The notes: generated by a model not told the origin, from the letters alone. DNA of 64,000 bases from Ktedonobacteria bacterium brp13 (GCA_015099395.1 AP024096.1:5456001-5520000), one strand, 5' to 3'. Shown: positions 36,258-45,866, counted from the first letter of the stretch. Numbers and translations: made by a program.

Positions 36258-37232
36258 ATGCATACATATAACGACGACAAAGGCTACCCATGGTTCTTTA
36301 TAGATTTTACGTCTTCATGGGTCAAGACAGCACTGGCCACATTGGCAATCACAGCAGCCTGTGTCATCTTTCTCATCGTCTACTCGCACTTCACCAGCGA
36401 TCTGACACCCGACAGTATCGGTGGTTATACCTATGCCATCGTCGGGGCCACCTTGATGTTGCTGGCAGCCTTTAGCTATACATTGCATCGCAAAGCACGC
36501 AGCCGCAAGATCGGTAGCCTGAATAACGCACTCAACTGGCATATCTGCTTTGGCATCTCAGCGCTCATCGTCCTGTTTTTCCACTCATTCGGCAACTTCA
36601 ATCCACGTACCGGCACCTACGCGCTCTATGGAATGATCGCCCTGGTAATCAGCGGTATCGTAGGACGCGCCATCGATCGCATCGCCCCGCGTCTCATCGC
36701 GCGTAAAGCAAGCATAGCGCTGACCGGAGCTGGAGAGGATCGCATGGAGCATATCTCCCGGACCGCACAGAATATAGTGACCCATAACTCGCAACAGTTA
36801 CTCGCCTTCAAACCAGCGCCATTCGATCAGCAACAGAGCCCACAGACATTGCCAGCGCGGGCTCAGCAGAGAGAGACCATCATCAATAATCCTGTCAGCA
36901 TCGACGGTAGCATCCTGCCCAGTTCCTGGGATATCGCCTATCTCACATTGGAAGAGACCCCACAGGAGATCAGTCGTAACGAGCAACACTACCGCTTTGT
37001 GCCCGACCGTAAAAGTTCGCTACAGGACCCCGGTGCCCTGGTCCCAGGGTACGACGACCAGATAGCCGAGATGCAGAACGTCCAGCAAGCGATGCAGCGT
37101 GAACAGTTCTACCGCGCCCTCATCCGTACATGGCGCAGCTTCCACGTCCTGCTCGTCCTGGTCACCATCGGACTCACCCTCTGGCACCTTGAGTACGCCG
37201 CCATGCTGATCCTACACACATTTGGGTATTAA
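36258..37232 (+). CDS. Di-heme cytochrome b-like membrane protein
   Basis: 324 aa. Predicted membrane helices near residues 21-43, 56-76, 93-110, 120-138 and 294-320, with a hydrophilic loop of about 150 residues before the last. Helix 3 has His95 and His109; helix 5 has His296 and His310. Both pairs are H-X13-H, the spacing by which two helices hold two b hemes in bc-type cytochrome b. His320 is also near the C-terminus. No existing family name is recognised with certainty. The gene follows the flavoprotein and ferredoxin-like genes and is presumably the membrane anchor that passes electrons to or from quinone or an external acceptor. Confidence 0.75.
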   Translation: MHTYNDDKGYPWFFIDFTSSWVKTALATLAITAACVIFLIVYSHFTSDLTPDSIGGYTYAIVGATLMLLAAFSYTLHRKARSRKIGSLNNALNWHICFGISALIVLFFHSFGNFNPRTGTYALYGMIALVISGIVGRAIDRIAPRLIARKASIALTGAGEDRMEHISRTAQNIVTHNSQQLLAFKPAPFDQQQSPQTLPARAQQRETIINNPVSIDGSILPSSWDIAYLTLEETPQEISRNEQHYRFVPDRKSSLQDPGALVPGYDDQIAEMQNVQQAMQREQFYRALIRTWRSFHVLLVLVTIGLTLWHLEYAAMLILHTFGY

Positions 37233-37384
37233 AACCGCTAGCTGGCATCTACCAGGCAGTCGGTGAGATAATTGTCAGAGAAGATTTTCAATTTGAACGA
37301 GGTGCCTGATAAATGCTTGTGGTAAAATTCGTACTTGTTGTGTTTTGACGATGAAATGAGAGAAAGATAAGGAGCACGAGAAAC

Positions 37385-38098
37385 GTGAAACGAGCATTAT
37401 TTCTCTATCATGCGTGGGACAATCACGCAGCCCTGGTTGGCGCTATATTGGACGAGCATCACATTGCTTATGATACCATTGATATCGAGAAAGAGCCTAT
37501 TTCAGACCTCAGTGGGTATGCGGCCGTGATCGCTTTTGGCGGGTACCAAAATCTCTACGAGCGAGCCAGGTATCCCTATTTTATTCAGGAAGAGAAGCAG
37601 ATTCGCCTGATGGTAGAAAATGATATCCCCTATCTTGGCATCTGTCTCGGCAGCCAACTATTAGCCAATGCTCTAGGTGGTCAGACAAGGCCGCATACGC
37701 TCACTGAGATTGGCTTCGTCAATGTTCAATTTACGCATGAGGGAAAGCATGATCCGCTCTTTGTGGGCCTGCCGGGCTGGCAGAGAGTTTTCAACTGGCA
37801 TGAAGATACGTTTGATCTGCCATCAGGTGCCATCCGTCTCGCGACCAATGACGCGACCGAAAATCAAGCATTCCGTTATGGGCAGCGGGCATATGGGTTG
37901 CAGTATCATATTGAACTTGATGAGCACACTCTCGATACTTGGCTTCACCACCCTTCCACGAAAGGCCAGCTTCTCAGCGAGCTGGGAGAAGATGAATACA
38001 CAGCACTCGAAAAGACGTACTTGCGCGAGTTCGAACTCTATCATGAACACACCCGAATACTGATGAATAATTTTCTCAGGATCAGCAACCTGCTGTAG
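37385..38098 (+). CDS. Class I glutamine amidotransferase-like protein
   Basis: 237 aa from GTG 37385 (AAGGAG ribosome site). The amidotransferase elbow is YLGICLGSQLLANALGG with nucleophile Cys. The His-Glu part is LQYHIELDEHTLDTW, a YHIE variant of the usual HPE. NWHEDTFDLPSGA is the block seen in stand-alone GMP-synthase-like amidotransferases, some of which act as gamma-glutamyl peptidases. No acceptor domain is fused. The gene is not tightly linked to a synthetase, so the partner is unknown. Confidence 0.85.
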   Translation: MKRALFLYHAWDNHAALVGAILDEHHIAYDTIDIEKEPISDLSGYAAVIAFGGYQNLYERARYPYFIQEEKQIRLMVENDIPYLGICLGSQLLANALGGQTRPHTLTEIGFVNVQFTHEGKHDPLFVGLPGWQRVFNWHEDTFDLPSGAIRLATNDATENQAFRYGQRAYGLQYHIELDEHTLDTWLHHPSTKGQLLSELGEDEYTALEKTYLREFELYHEHTRILMNNFLRISNLL

Positions 38099-38241
38099 AA
38101 TCAGACAAATAGGATCGAGCATTTGTCGTTTTTCTTTTCCCAATTTCACCAGTTAACGTGTCTCTACCTGAGCAGCCAACAAACAGAGCCACAACCAAAA
38201 GCCATTCTTGCTCGTAATACATACAGCAGGAGGACAAAAAT

Positions 38242-38634
38242 ATGCTACAACGACAGGTAACCAGACAACCGGACCGGGAGCCACAACAGAGGATCGCCAG
38301 CAAATTCGCACATCCACGCCGGCTAGATATATTCTTTCATGCCTTTAAAACAGGCAGGCTGGTCAAAGCGTTAATCGTTGATGGACGTGTACCGGCTCAT
38401 CGTAAAGTACTCTTCGTCATTACGGTCGCAGTACTACTCGCCATATTAGTATTCCCCGATGCAATCGGCGAAGCATTTCTCAGCGTCGTACTCCCGCTGA
38501 TTGGCACCATTGCAGGTGTACCAATAGACGCTGGCTTTGACTGGCTGGCCTTCGCGCTCGTAGCCGTCAATCTCCTACATTACTTTCCCGCAGATATCGT
38601 CTCTGAGCACTATATAAACATCTTCGGCAAATAA
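38242..38634 (+). CDS. DUF1232-like (YkvA-like) membrane protein
   Basis: 130 aa. Two hydrophobic segments (KVLFVITVAVLLAILVFP and WLAFALVAVNLLHYFP) around the DUF1232-like middle (PDAIGEAFLSVVLPLIG). AGGAGG lies 8 bases before the ATG. Role unknown. It is followed by a strong terminator. Confidence 0.65.
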   Translation: MLQRQVTRQPDREPQQRIASKFAHPRRLDIFFHAFKTGRLVKALIVDGRVPAHRKVLFVITVAVLLAILVFPDAIGEAFLSVVLPLIGTIAGVPIDAGFDWLAFALVAVNLLHYFPADIVSEHYINIFGK

Positions 38635-38684
38635 GATAAGCCTGGCTTAGCGACTGCATAGAACAGAAGAACAGAAAAAGCGCA

Positions 38685-38732
38685 AGCAAAAGACCGCCTG
38701 GACCTTATGTGTCCAGGCGATCTTTTGCTTTT
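38685..38732 (+). terminator. Rho-independent terminator after the DUF1232-like gene
   Basis: A 19-base stem, AGCAAAAGACCGCCTGGAC with GTCCAGGCGATCTTTTGCT (one mismatch), a 7-base loop and a TTTTC end. Confidence 0.88.
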
Positions 38733-38911
38733 CTACGAATTACACGATCCAGCAGAGCAACTTTTTGCCGATGGGGCGCATCGAATAATATCGATTCTTG
38801 CTGCATTCAGATTGCTCTACTCGATCACGAAAGAGAGAAAGGAGGCAAGCCCCATGGCGGTGAGGTTGCCAGGGAGAAAAGGAACGCTCTTCCATTATTC
38901 AGTTGTACACG

Positions 38912-39934
38912 TTAATTGTTGAGTTTACTATAGTTAATGTTATCGGTACTCTTCGCTCCAACAAACTGCTTACCATCATTTAAGAAAGGGAAAACCTCTT
39001 GTGGTGAACTATGCACAATGACGATCATATCAAGCTTGCCATCACCATTGACATCTTTAAATTCCAATGTCACTGGATCAAGATTGTCGTTCGTATCGAT
39101 TCTGGCGAAAGGGACTTTATAGCTCTCAGTATTGCCGGGATCACCGCCCTTCAACTCGAAAATGACAGCTTGATGATCAAGGTTGACAGCAATAAAATGA
39201 CTGGGATGGGCCGCGCTATCTTTATGACCTACCACTGCATCGGTCTGATATGTACGAGGATTACCATACGTGAAATTGTTGTAAACCTGCGTACCCCAGG
39301 CCAGTGCATCAGTACCGACAACCCAGAGCAGCAACATCACAATCATACCAACACCAGCAGGTAAAAGCCAATGCACATTCCGCGCTGGTTTCTCCTTTAC
39401 CCGTACGGGTATCGGAGCAGACCGGGTACCCATGCGTGTCGCTGTCGGCGAAGTCCTATTTGTTGAAGTACGGGTAGTGCGCGTAGGAGAACCAGTATAC
39501 GGAGACTGTGTTTGAGGCACAGATAACCGTGGATTACGAGTTTGAGACTGCTGGGTCTGACGACTCTGCTGATTCTGACGTGCATGGGAAGAGGTGATAT
39601 CCCTTGTATTACCTGTGCTACCAGCACTTCCTGTAATTTGCCGCGCCGGTGGCGAGGCCATATCTCTTGTATTGCCCGTGCTCTGGCGTCGTGCAGGAAC
39701 CGGGGAAGGTTGCGTGCCAGTCTGCCGGGGTATATTTCCAGTGCTCATTCGTACTACACTTGAACTAGGGCGTCTAGCATCGAACATACCCTCATCAAAA
39801 CGATAATTATCAGTAGTATGCGGCGACGTTCTTTCAGATCGACTTATGTCTCGGTAGACAGGGGAATCTCGATCGTATCCTCCCGTTCGGTGCGTTCGTC
39901 GCCGCGACGCTGTCTGATCACCTTCTGCCGCCAT
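38912..39934 (-). CDS. Membrane-anchored protein with disordered N-terminus and VCBS/FG-GAP-like end
   Basis: 340 aa. Residues 1-185 are Arg/Thr/Ser/Pro-rich, with repeated STGNTRD and PTRTTRTSTN-like units, and are probably disordered and cytoplasmic. One membrane helix is near 197-220 (GVGMIVMLLLWVVGTDALAW). The outer domain ends with FKDVNGDGKLDMIVIV, a calcium-binding FG-GAP/VCBS blade motif. AAAGGA ribosome site. No family is recognised for the whole protein; a cell-envelope or sensing role is possible. Confidence 0.7.
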   Translation of the reverse strand: MAAEGDQTASRRRTHRTGGYDRDSPVYRDISRSERTSPHTTDNYRFDEGMFDARRPSSSVVRMSTGNIPRQTGTQPSPVPARRQSTGNTRDMASPPARQITGSAGSTGNTRDITSSHARQNQQSRQTQQSQTRNPRLSVPQTQSPYTGSPTRTTRTSTNRTSPTATRMGTRSAPIPVRVKEKPARNVHWLLPAGVGMIVMLLLWVVGTDALAWGTQVYNNFTYGNPRTYQTDAVVGHKDSAAHPSHFIAVNLDHQAVIFELKGGDPGNTESYKVPFARIDTNDNLDPVTLEFKDVNGDGKLDMIVIVHSSPQEVFPFLNDGKQFVGAKSTDNINYSKLNN

Positions 39935-40409
39935 GAGTAGTCCTTTCTCTCGCGGTGTTGGTCATCCTGCTATACATACAGGAATGTGATACAGTTTCGT
40001 AGAAAAACTGCATCGAAAATTATAATACTAGAAGATTGGTACCACTGTCAAATATATAATCTCAATTTGTTTCAAAGTACTTCTTCTTGTATCTCAGAAC
40101 AAGTAACAATGAATCAATGCGAATGTTTGTTCTGCTCTCCCTGCATCTAAATTGATATACGTTCGTTCACACCAAAAGGGTTTCATAGAAATATTACTAT
40201 TGCGGTGTTTCCCTTGAATAACCATTGAATGAACAAGGAATACCTATTGGATGAGCAGTTGACTCTAGAAAAGAGAGATTTTCATAAACATCCATATAAA
40301 AGACGTATGAAGGCCTGGATCTTTAAAAAATGCATTTTCTCGCTATTGTATTATGGATACAGATACTCATGCATGCTCAACCATAGTCAAGATAGGAGAG
40401 GGCTACGCA
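39935..40409. other. Divergent intergenic region
   Basis: About 475 AT-rich bases between divergent genes. An 88-codon frame at 40229 lacks a ribosome site and overlaps the kinase start in another frame. No repeat or RNA motif was recognised. Confidence 0.45.
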
Positions 40410-41207
40410 ATGCGGCGAATAGAACGATCAGTGCCATCAACGCGGGCGGCCTACACAAATGCGACAATCACCAATGCAAGCACTACCGCCGATGAGGCAC
40501 AGATACTTATCGAGCAGGAACGCAATCGCATCGCACGTGATCTGCACGATAGCGTCGTACAACAGATTGTCGCGGCGCTCCAACGGCTAGAGATGGCGCA
40601 GCGTCTTCTTGAGCAGCAACACTACCAGGACGCTCAGCATGAGATCAAACAGAGTAGCGCCATTCTGAATGAGAGCATACAAGAACTACGTAACTGTATC
40701 GCAGCTCTGCTCCCCACGCGACTTCAGCAACATTCTTTCGCGGATGCCCTGACAACCTTACTGAGAGAGTATGCCCACAATCATCCACAGATCGAACTCA
40801 AGCACGTACTATCGGCCCTCAACGATGTTCCAACATACCTGGAGATCCCCATCTACTGGTTGCTACAAGAAGCACTCAACAATATCCATAAGCACGCCCA
40901 GGCGACCCGGGTGACTATTCACCTCACTTGCGATACGACTATTTTAACCATCACGATCCATGATAATGGACGCGGCCTACCCGAGCAGCAACAAAGCATC
41001 GATAGCATGAACAATAGCCGGCAAAAGGGAGACAAGACGACGGAGCAAGAGAATCACTTAGGGCTACATACCATGCGCTCACGCGTCGAAGAGCAAGGGG
41101 GGACATGGCAGATACAGAGCCAGAAGGGCTCTGGTACCACATTGCAGGCACGTTTCCGGCTCCATCCCCCCAACAGCGACAGCTCTACCAGGAAAAAGAC
41201 ACATTGA
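40410..41207 (+). CDS. Soluble sensor histidine kinase, NarL-system type, without sensor domain
   Basis: 265 aa from ATG 40410 (GGAGAGG ribosome site). After about 30 residues it goes straight into HisKA_3 (ERNRIARDLHDSVVQQ, phospho-His about 46). HATPase_c follows: NNIHKHAQATRV, DNGRGLPE, NHLGLHTMRSRVEEQGG. No membrane helix and no PAS/GAF domain, so it must receive its signal from another protein or through the short N-terminus. The likely partner is the convergent response regulator at 41457-42287. Confidence 0.9.
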   Translation: MRRIERSVPSTRAAYTNATITNASTTADEAQILIEQERNRIARDLHDSVVQQIVAALQRLEMAQRLLEQQHYQDAQHEIKQSSAILNESIQELRNCIAALLPTRLQQHSFADALTTLLREYAHNHPQIELKHVLSALNDVPTYLEIPIYWLLQEALNNIHKHAQATRVTIHLTCDTTILTITIHDNGRGLPEQQQSIDSMNNSRQKGDKTTEQENHLGLHTMRSRVEEQGGTWQIQSQKGSGTTLQARFRLHPPNSDSSTRKKTH

Positions 41208-41456
41208 ATAAGCAAGCATTGAATCACACCTGCTGCCAGTGCTATAAACTCACATACTGTTGTCTGCTCTTACTCAGTACAAACGCTATAAGCGATCGAT
41301 CTGCCGCCATGTCAGGAGTGAAACGGTATACATAAGACTCGCTTGTTTTACACAGCTACTCTCGTGCATCTCTGAGCCATAGAGAGGCTACTACGCTGCT
41401 AGACGGCACTCGTTATGGCGTCGTAGTTATGGCGTCATATGCACGAACAGAGCAGC

Positions 41457-42287
41457 CTACATCTCTGGCTCTTCCTCAGTCAGGAGACCCTGCCGCAAAG
41501 CAAAGATAGCTACCTGCGTTCGATCGCGTAGATGCAACTTCTGAAAGATGATCGAGAGGTAGTTCTTGACGGTCTTCTCCGAGTATGCCAGACGTTCAGC
41601 GATCTCACGATTACTCATCCCTGACGCCAGATAGCGAATAATCTCGATCTCTTTTTCGGAGAGTTGCGTCACCTGTTGTCCTGCCGACGCGCCCGGAGTC
41701 AGCGGTATATTGGTATCAGGCTGCCGGCGTAGTTCGTTGACCAGGACACTGGTCAGAGAGGGCGAGATTGCCACACCACCAGAGTGGACCGTACGGATTG
41801 CCTGCGCTACATCGCGAGCCGATGTCGTCTTCAGCAGATAGCCACGTGCACCACTGCGCATTGCCTCAACTACCTGCTGGCTCTGACGATGCATGGTCAG
41901 CATGATGACAGCAACATCAGGAAACTGCTGCACGATCTGCCGTGTAATCGAGATCCCGTCCACCACAGGTAGATTAATATCCATCAGTACCACTTCAGGA
42001 CGTAGTTTGCGCACCTGCTCCAAAGCCACAAAACCATCCATCGCCTCACCGACCACCTCAATATCATCCTCCAATGAAAAAAGCTGACTCAATCCCTCGC
42101 GGATCAACGCATGATCATCCACGATCAGCACACGCACCTGAGTAGTAGGCAGACTATCGGTCTTGTGCCCATCAGAGACCCTGGTAGCCGTATGTAAAGC
42201 CTCGGTCGAAGTCGTCCGGGTTATAACGATAGGCTCAGTCGCTACGGTATAATGCAAGCGATGATCTTCTGTATCAGGATAGTGCAT
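41457..42287 (-). CDS. NarL/FixJ-family response regulator
   Basis: 276 aa from ATG 42287, which has AAGGAGA 8 bases upstream; the longer frame to 42326 has no such site. A leader of about 45 residues of unknown role precedes the receiver (VRVLIVDDHALIREGL, phospho-Asp about 103 in LMDINLPVVDG, LLKTTSA). The LuxR-type HTH is LSEKEIEIIRYLASGMSNREIAERLAYSEKT. It converges on the soluble NarL-type kinase, its probable partner. Confidence 0.93.
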   Translation of the reverse strand: MHYPDTEDHRLHYTVATEPIVITRTTSTEALHTATRVSDGHKTDSLPTTQVRVLIVDDHALIREGLSQLFSLEDDIEVVGEAMDGFVALEQVRKLRPEVVLMDINLPVVDGISITRQIVQQFPDVAVIMLTMHRQSQQVVEAMRSGARGYLLKTTSARDVAQAIRTVHSGGVAISPSLTSVLVNELRRQPDTNIPLTPGASAGQQVTQLSEKEIEIIRYLASGMSNREIAERLAYSEKTVKNYLSIIFQKLHLRDRTQVAIFALRQGLLTEEEPEM

Positions 42288-42461
42288 CGAGAATCTCCTT
42301 CTGGACAGTAGAATGCAGCAATACAACCAGAGATACCATTGTACGTCTATCTACACGACACAACATACGGTCTCCCACTACAGTATAGCCAGCATACAAA
42401 CGCTACACAGAAAAGACTGACATTACCAACAAAAGTGAAATATGGAAAGGATAGAAAGAAT

Positions 42462-43145
42462 ATGAATACTACCTTCGAAGGAACCGAGATTCTTGCGGCT
42501 ATCTACCAGGAAGTACAGCAGCGCTTCACACAGGTCAGTGATCTCGCACACGGCTGGGAACACGTTGAACGCGTCTATACGCTTGCTGATTATTTAGCAC
42601 AGCAAGAGGAGGCGAACCGCTTCATTGTTGGAGCCGCAGCCCTCATGCACGATCTGGGACGTAGCACCGAAGCAGATGAGGAGGCGTCAGGTCAACACAG
42701 ACATCATGCTGATATCTCGGTTGAACTGGCGACCGCTATCCTGGAACGCTATCACGTCGATGACGTGACCAGGCAAGCAATTATGCACGCCATTATCGCC
42801 CATAGCTTCAGCAAAGGGGTCACGCCACAGACGAAAGAAGCCGGCATTGTACGCGACGCCGACCGCCTCGATGGTCTGGGTGCCATCGGTATCCTGCGCT
42901 GGGGCATGGTCAGTGAGCAACTCAGAGACGCCAGCACCCGTTCATATCATCCGACCGATCCGCTAGCGCAGCAGCGCAAACCAGACGACCATGCCTACAT
43001 CCTGGATCACTTCCCCGCTAAACTGCTCACCCTCGCCGATCAGATGACCACCAGCACTGGACGACAACTGGCGCAACAGCGCACAGAGTATATGCGAAGC
43101 TTCTTGCAACAATTCCAGGCAGAGTTGAATATAGCACAACAATAA
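42462..43145 (+). CDS. HD-domain phosphohydrolase
   Basis: 227 aa from ATG 42462 (GGAAAGGA upstream); the frame open to 42339 lacks similarity. HD metal motifs: His in HGWEHVERVY, the HD pair in ALMHDLGRS, His in HHADISVELA, and Asp in VRDADRLDGLGAIGI. The last block is typical of the YedJ-like branch of HD hydrolases with nucleotide or phosphate ester substrates. Substrate unknown. A convergent hairpin follows. Confidence 0.87.
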   Translation: MNTTFEGTEILAAIYQEVQQRFTQVSDLAHGWEHVERVYTLADYLAQQEEANRFIVGAAALMHDLGRSTEADEEASGQHRHHADISVELATAILERYHVDDVTRQAIMHAIIAHSFSKGVTPQTKEAGIVRDADRLDGLGAIGILRWGMVSEQLRDASTRSYHPTDPLAQQRKPDDHAYILDHFPAKLLTLADQMTTSTGRQLAQQRTEYMRSFLQQFQAELNIAQQ

Positions 43146-43157
43146 GCCCATCATTCA

Positions 43158-43190
43158 TTGAAGCTCTTGTAGACCATACAAGAGCTTCAA
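43158..43190. terminator. Convergent terminator
   Basis: A perfect 14-bp stem TTGAAGCTCTTGTA/TACAAGAGCTTCAA with a 5-base loop lies between the HD and DinB-like genes. Confidence 0.75.
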
Positions 43191-43266
43191 TACCCGAGAA
43201 GCTAGAAGTTTAATATATCATTACAAGTTTATAGATAATAGAGCTGCTACTATATGCGATAAATGC

Positions 43267-43773
43267 TCAGACAGACGAACTATCCAGACGTGCTTTGATG
43301 CTGGCCAGTTGGTGTGCGTGTTGCTGGTCGTGCAGGGCCAGCAGGTTACAGAGTTGGTAGAAACGCATCTGTGCTGTAGCGGGAAAGTGGAAGAACCGCT
43401 CCCATGCCAGGGTTGGAAGTTGAGATAGGTACGAGAACATCTCCTCACGACGGACAATCATACCCGTCAGGATAGTTTCCAGAGTAAACTCCGAAGGGAC
43501 TTGTAATACCGCATCACCATAATAGCTATCAGACAGCGCAACCGGATTAACAAGTTCGGGATCATCCTCAGTCTGGACCCGTCGCATCTGCTGCAAGACG
43601 AAGCCATCTATGACATACAGATGATACACAACCTGCAACGCTGACGGCTCATCAGCAGAGAGGGAGTACGTCAATTGCTCATTTTTAAACTCAGCCAGGC
43701 GACCCATAAACTCGATACGAGCCACCACCATCTTGCGGCGTACGCTGACTAATGGCTCTACTTGATCCACCAT
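43267..43773 (-). CDS. DinB/YfiT-like four-helix protein
   Basis: 168 aa. Weak but sensible match to the DinB-like metal-binding four-helix bundle: the first His in ALQVVYHLYVIDGFVLQQM and the C-terminal pair in LLALHDQQHAHQL. Such proteins bind a metal and often carry thiol-transferase activity; the precise reaction is unknown. GGGAGGA ribosome site. Confidence 0.7.
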   Translation of the reverse strand: MVDQVEPLVSVRRKMVVARIEFMGRLAEFKNEQLTYSLSADEPSALQVVYHLYVIDGFVLQQMRRVQTEDDPELVNPVALSDSYYGDAVLQVPSEFTLETILTGMIVRREEMFSYLSQLPTLAWERFFHFPATAQMRFYQLCNLLALHDQQHAHQLASIKARLDSSSV

Positions 43774-43872
43774 ACCAAACGTCCTCCCACCAACGCATAG
43801 ACGCAGATCTTATGCTGAATATCAACGCAATGTACGACAACATATCAATGAGACTGTCCAGCTATAGTATCG

Positions 43873-44973
43873 TTATTCGTCGCGCTTCACCAGACGATTA
43901 TACAGGCCTTCTAACTCATCTTGATTATTAAAATGTAAGACCAGCGTCCCCTTCCCTCTGGCATTGCGCTTCAGATCAACCTTCACAGCCAGAGCCTGCC
44001 GAAAATCATCCTCAAAACCTGTCAGTTCTGGATCGCGGAAGCTATCGGCACTCATCGGCAGAGGTTCACCTTCACTATGTTCTTTATTCTCCTGCGCCTC
44101 TTTGATACGCTTGCCCAGCTCTTCAGCCTGACGTACATTCAGACGCAGAGCTACGATCTTCTGCATAGCTGTTAGCTGGTCCTCTTCCCGTTCGATACCG
44201 ACCAGAGCACGTGCATGGCCCTCAGTAAAGTTCTCCACCTGACTGACCAACGTCTCACGCAGACGAGGAGAGAGCTGCAACAGACGTAGCGAGTTAGCGA
44301 CAGTCGTGCGATTCTTCCCTACCTGATCAGCGACCTGTTCCTGGGTCAGACCAAACTCCTGCATCAGTGATTGATAGGCCATGGCCTCCTCGATAGGATT
44401 GAGATCGGCACGCTGAATATTCTCAATCAATGCCATCTCTAGCATCTGCAGAGGAGTCACCTCTTTAATGACCACCGGTACCTCGGTCAGCCCGGCCAAC
44501 TTCGATGCTCGCCAACGACGCTCGCCCGCAATAATCTTATAGAGCGGAACGTCGTTCGCAAGCAAGGGAGCAGTAACAGGCACAGGCGAACCTGAAATAG
44601 CAGCAGCAGTAGCGCCAACAGGCGAAGAGAACCAATCATTGGCAGAAGGCCCGGCATCGCGCACTACCTTTTTCGTCACCGTATTACCCGTAGAGCCATC
44701 GACATCAGCAACCGTCAGACTATCGAGCCGTGCCACCACGATTGGCTGAATCAAGCCATGTTCTTTAATGGAGTCGCGCAGGTCCAGCAGCTTGGGATCT
44801 TCCTCGCTAAAAGCATGCCGCGGCTGCCGAGGGTTAGGGATAATACTATCGATAGAGACCAGGGGTGAGGCTGGTGCCGCTGCTGAAGTCGTCTGCTGAG
44901 CAGACATAACATCAGAGGCACCAGAGATTAGAGCATCCAGGCCCTTCCCCAGACCAAATTTTTGCTTAGCCAC
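43873..44973 (-). CDS. parB: Chromosome partition protein ParB/Spo0J
   Basis: 366 aa from GTG 44973, which overlaps the end of parA by 8 bases and has GAGGAGG 8 bases upstream; longer frames into parA are not real. Starts KQKFGLGKGLDALI, then the ParB N-domain motif PRQPRH, CTP-binding box AGERRWRASKLAG, ENIQRADLNPIEEA, and the HTH region LTQEQVADQVGKNRTTVAN. A stretch of about 55 residues (SLTVADVDGSTG through PLLANDVPLY) is inserted between IQPIVVAR and IIAGERRW, where most ParB have only a few residues. ParB loads on parS as a CTP-dependent clamp and acts with ParA. No parS-like 16-mer was identified. Confidence 0.95.
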   Translation of the reverse strand: MAKQKFGLGKGLDALISGASDVMSAQQTTSAAAPASPLVSIDSIIPNPRQPRHAFSEEDPKLLDLRDSIKEHGLIQPIVVARLDSLTVADVDGSTGNTVTKKVVRDAGPSANDWFSSPVGATAAAISGSPVPVTAPLLANDVPLYKIIAGERRWRASKLAGLTEVPVVIKEVTPLQMLEMALIENIQRADLNPIEEAMAYQSLMQEFGLTQEQVADQVGKNRTTVANSLRLLQLSPRLRETLVSQVENFTEGHARALVGIEREEDQLTAMQKIVALRLNVRQAEELGKRIKEAQENKEHSEGEPLPMSADSFRDPELTGFEDDFRQALAVKVDLKRNARGKGTLVLHFNNQDELEGLYNRLVKRDE

Positions 44974-45691
44974 GAGCGATAACCTCCTCGGCCAGAGCAC
45001 GATAAGCCAGGCCACCTGGAGAGGTAGAATCGTAATCCAGGATCGACTGACCAAAGCTAGGGGCTTCGCTAAGACGAACGTTACGGTTAATAATTGTCTG
45101 GAACGTCTCTTGCGGGAAATGATGGCGTACCTCACGTACAATATCGCCCGCCAGGCGTGTACGTGAATCATACATCGTCAAGACCACCCCAACAATATAC
45201 AAAGAAGGATTCAGCTTTGATTTTACAATATTGACAGTATTCAGTAACTGGCTCAGCCCTTCCAGCGCAAGATACTCACATTGAATAGGAATGAGAATGC
45301 CATCGGCAGCCACCAGAGCATTGATCGTCAAGAGCCCCAGCGAAGGCGGGCAATCAATAATTACATAATCACAACGTTCGCGAATAGGATCCAGCACCTG
45401 GCGGAGCCGATACTCACGCGCCATAACGCCGACCAGTTCAATCTCAGCAGCAGCCAGGTCGACCGTACATGGTGCAACCACCAACTCGCCGCGTTGAGTC
45501 GGTACAATTACATCAAAAATAGAGATGTCATCAGCTTCTTGAATCAGAAGATCATAGACAGTATGTTCACGCTTATTTCTTAAAACACCAATCCCACTGG
45601 AAGCGTTGGCCTGGGGGTCCATATCAACAAGCAATACCTTGCGCCCTGCGGCGGCCAGATACGTAGCAAGATTGATTGCTGTAGTAGTTTT
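44966..45691 (-). CDS. parA: ParA/Soj partition ATPase, exon 2
   Basis: 242 codons including stop. Exon 2 starts with the Lys of the Walker A motif (KTTTAINLATYL) and continues through LVDMDPQANASSG (Walker A'), YVIIDCPPSLG (Walker B) and PSFGQSILDYD. Read alone it has no start and half a P-loop; upstream in the same frame is intron sequence. Joined to exon 1 (47926-47970) it gives a 256-residue protein with the intact deviant Walker A KGGVGKTTT, the usual Soj length. The ATPase forms DNA-bound dimers and segregates origins with ParB. Function therefore depends on intron splicing. Confidence 0.95.
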   Translation of the reverse strand, partial: KTTTAINLATYLAAAGRKVLLVDMDPQANASSGIGVLRNKREHTVYDLLIQEADDISIFDVIVPTQRGELVVAPCTVDLAAAEIELVGVMAREYRLRQVLDPIRERCDYVIIDCPPSLGLLTINALVAADGILIPIQCEYLALEGLSQLLNTVNIVKSKLNPSLYIVGVVLTMYDSRTRLAGDIVREVRHHFPQETFQTIINRNVRLSEAPSFGQSILDYDSTSPGGLAYRALAEEVIARG

Positions 45692-45752
45692 GTAGGGTAG
45701 GAACCGTGCGCCTTGCTCTTTCACAAGAACAGGTTTCACTGAACCCCCCTCC

Positions 45753-45786
45753 GAACCGGACTTACACGTTTCCATGTATCCGGCTC
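45753..45786 (-). ncRNA. Group II intron domain V
   Basis: A 34-nt hairpin starting GAGCCG and ending CGGTTC, with a GAAA tetraloop at the tip, matches the catalytic domain V. It lies 61 bases before the 3' splice site, the rest being the region of domain VI. Confidence 0.95.
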
Positions 45787-45866
45787 TCCAGCCATTCCTG
45801 GCTCGCATGTCTTCCCTTACACGTTGTGTGCTCGTGAGAACCTTTATATAGTCACGCTTGCTGTTG

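Noticed and set aside
40229..40495. 88-codon frame before the soluble kinase gene
   Set aside because: Lacks a ribosome site and overlaps the kinase start in another frame; composition looks random.
44974..45171. Longer ParB of 432 residues starting inside parA
   Set aside because: The added 66 residues are parA read in another frame. GTG 44973 has a good ribosome site and the conserved ParB start.
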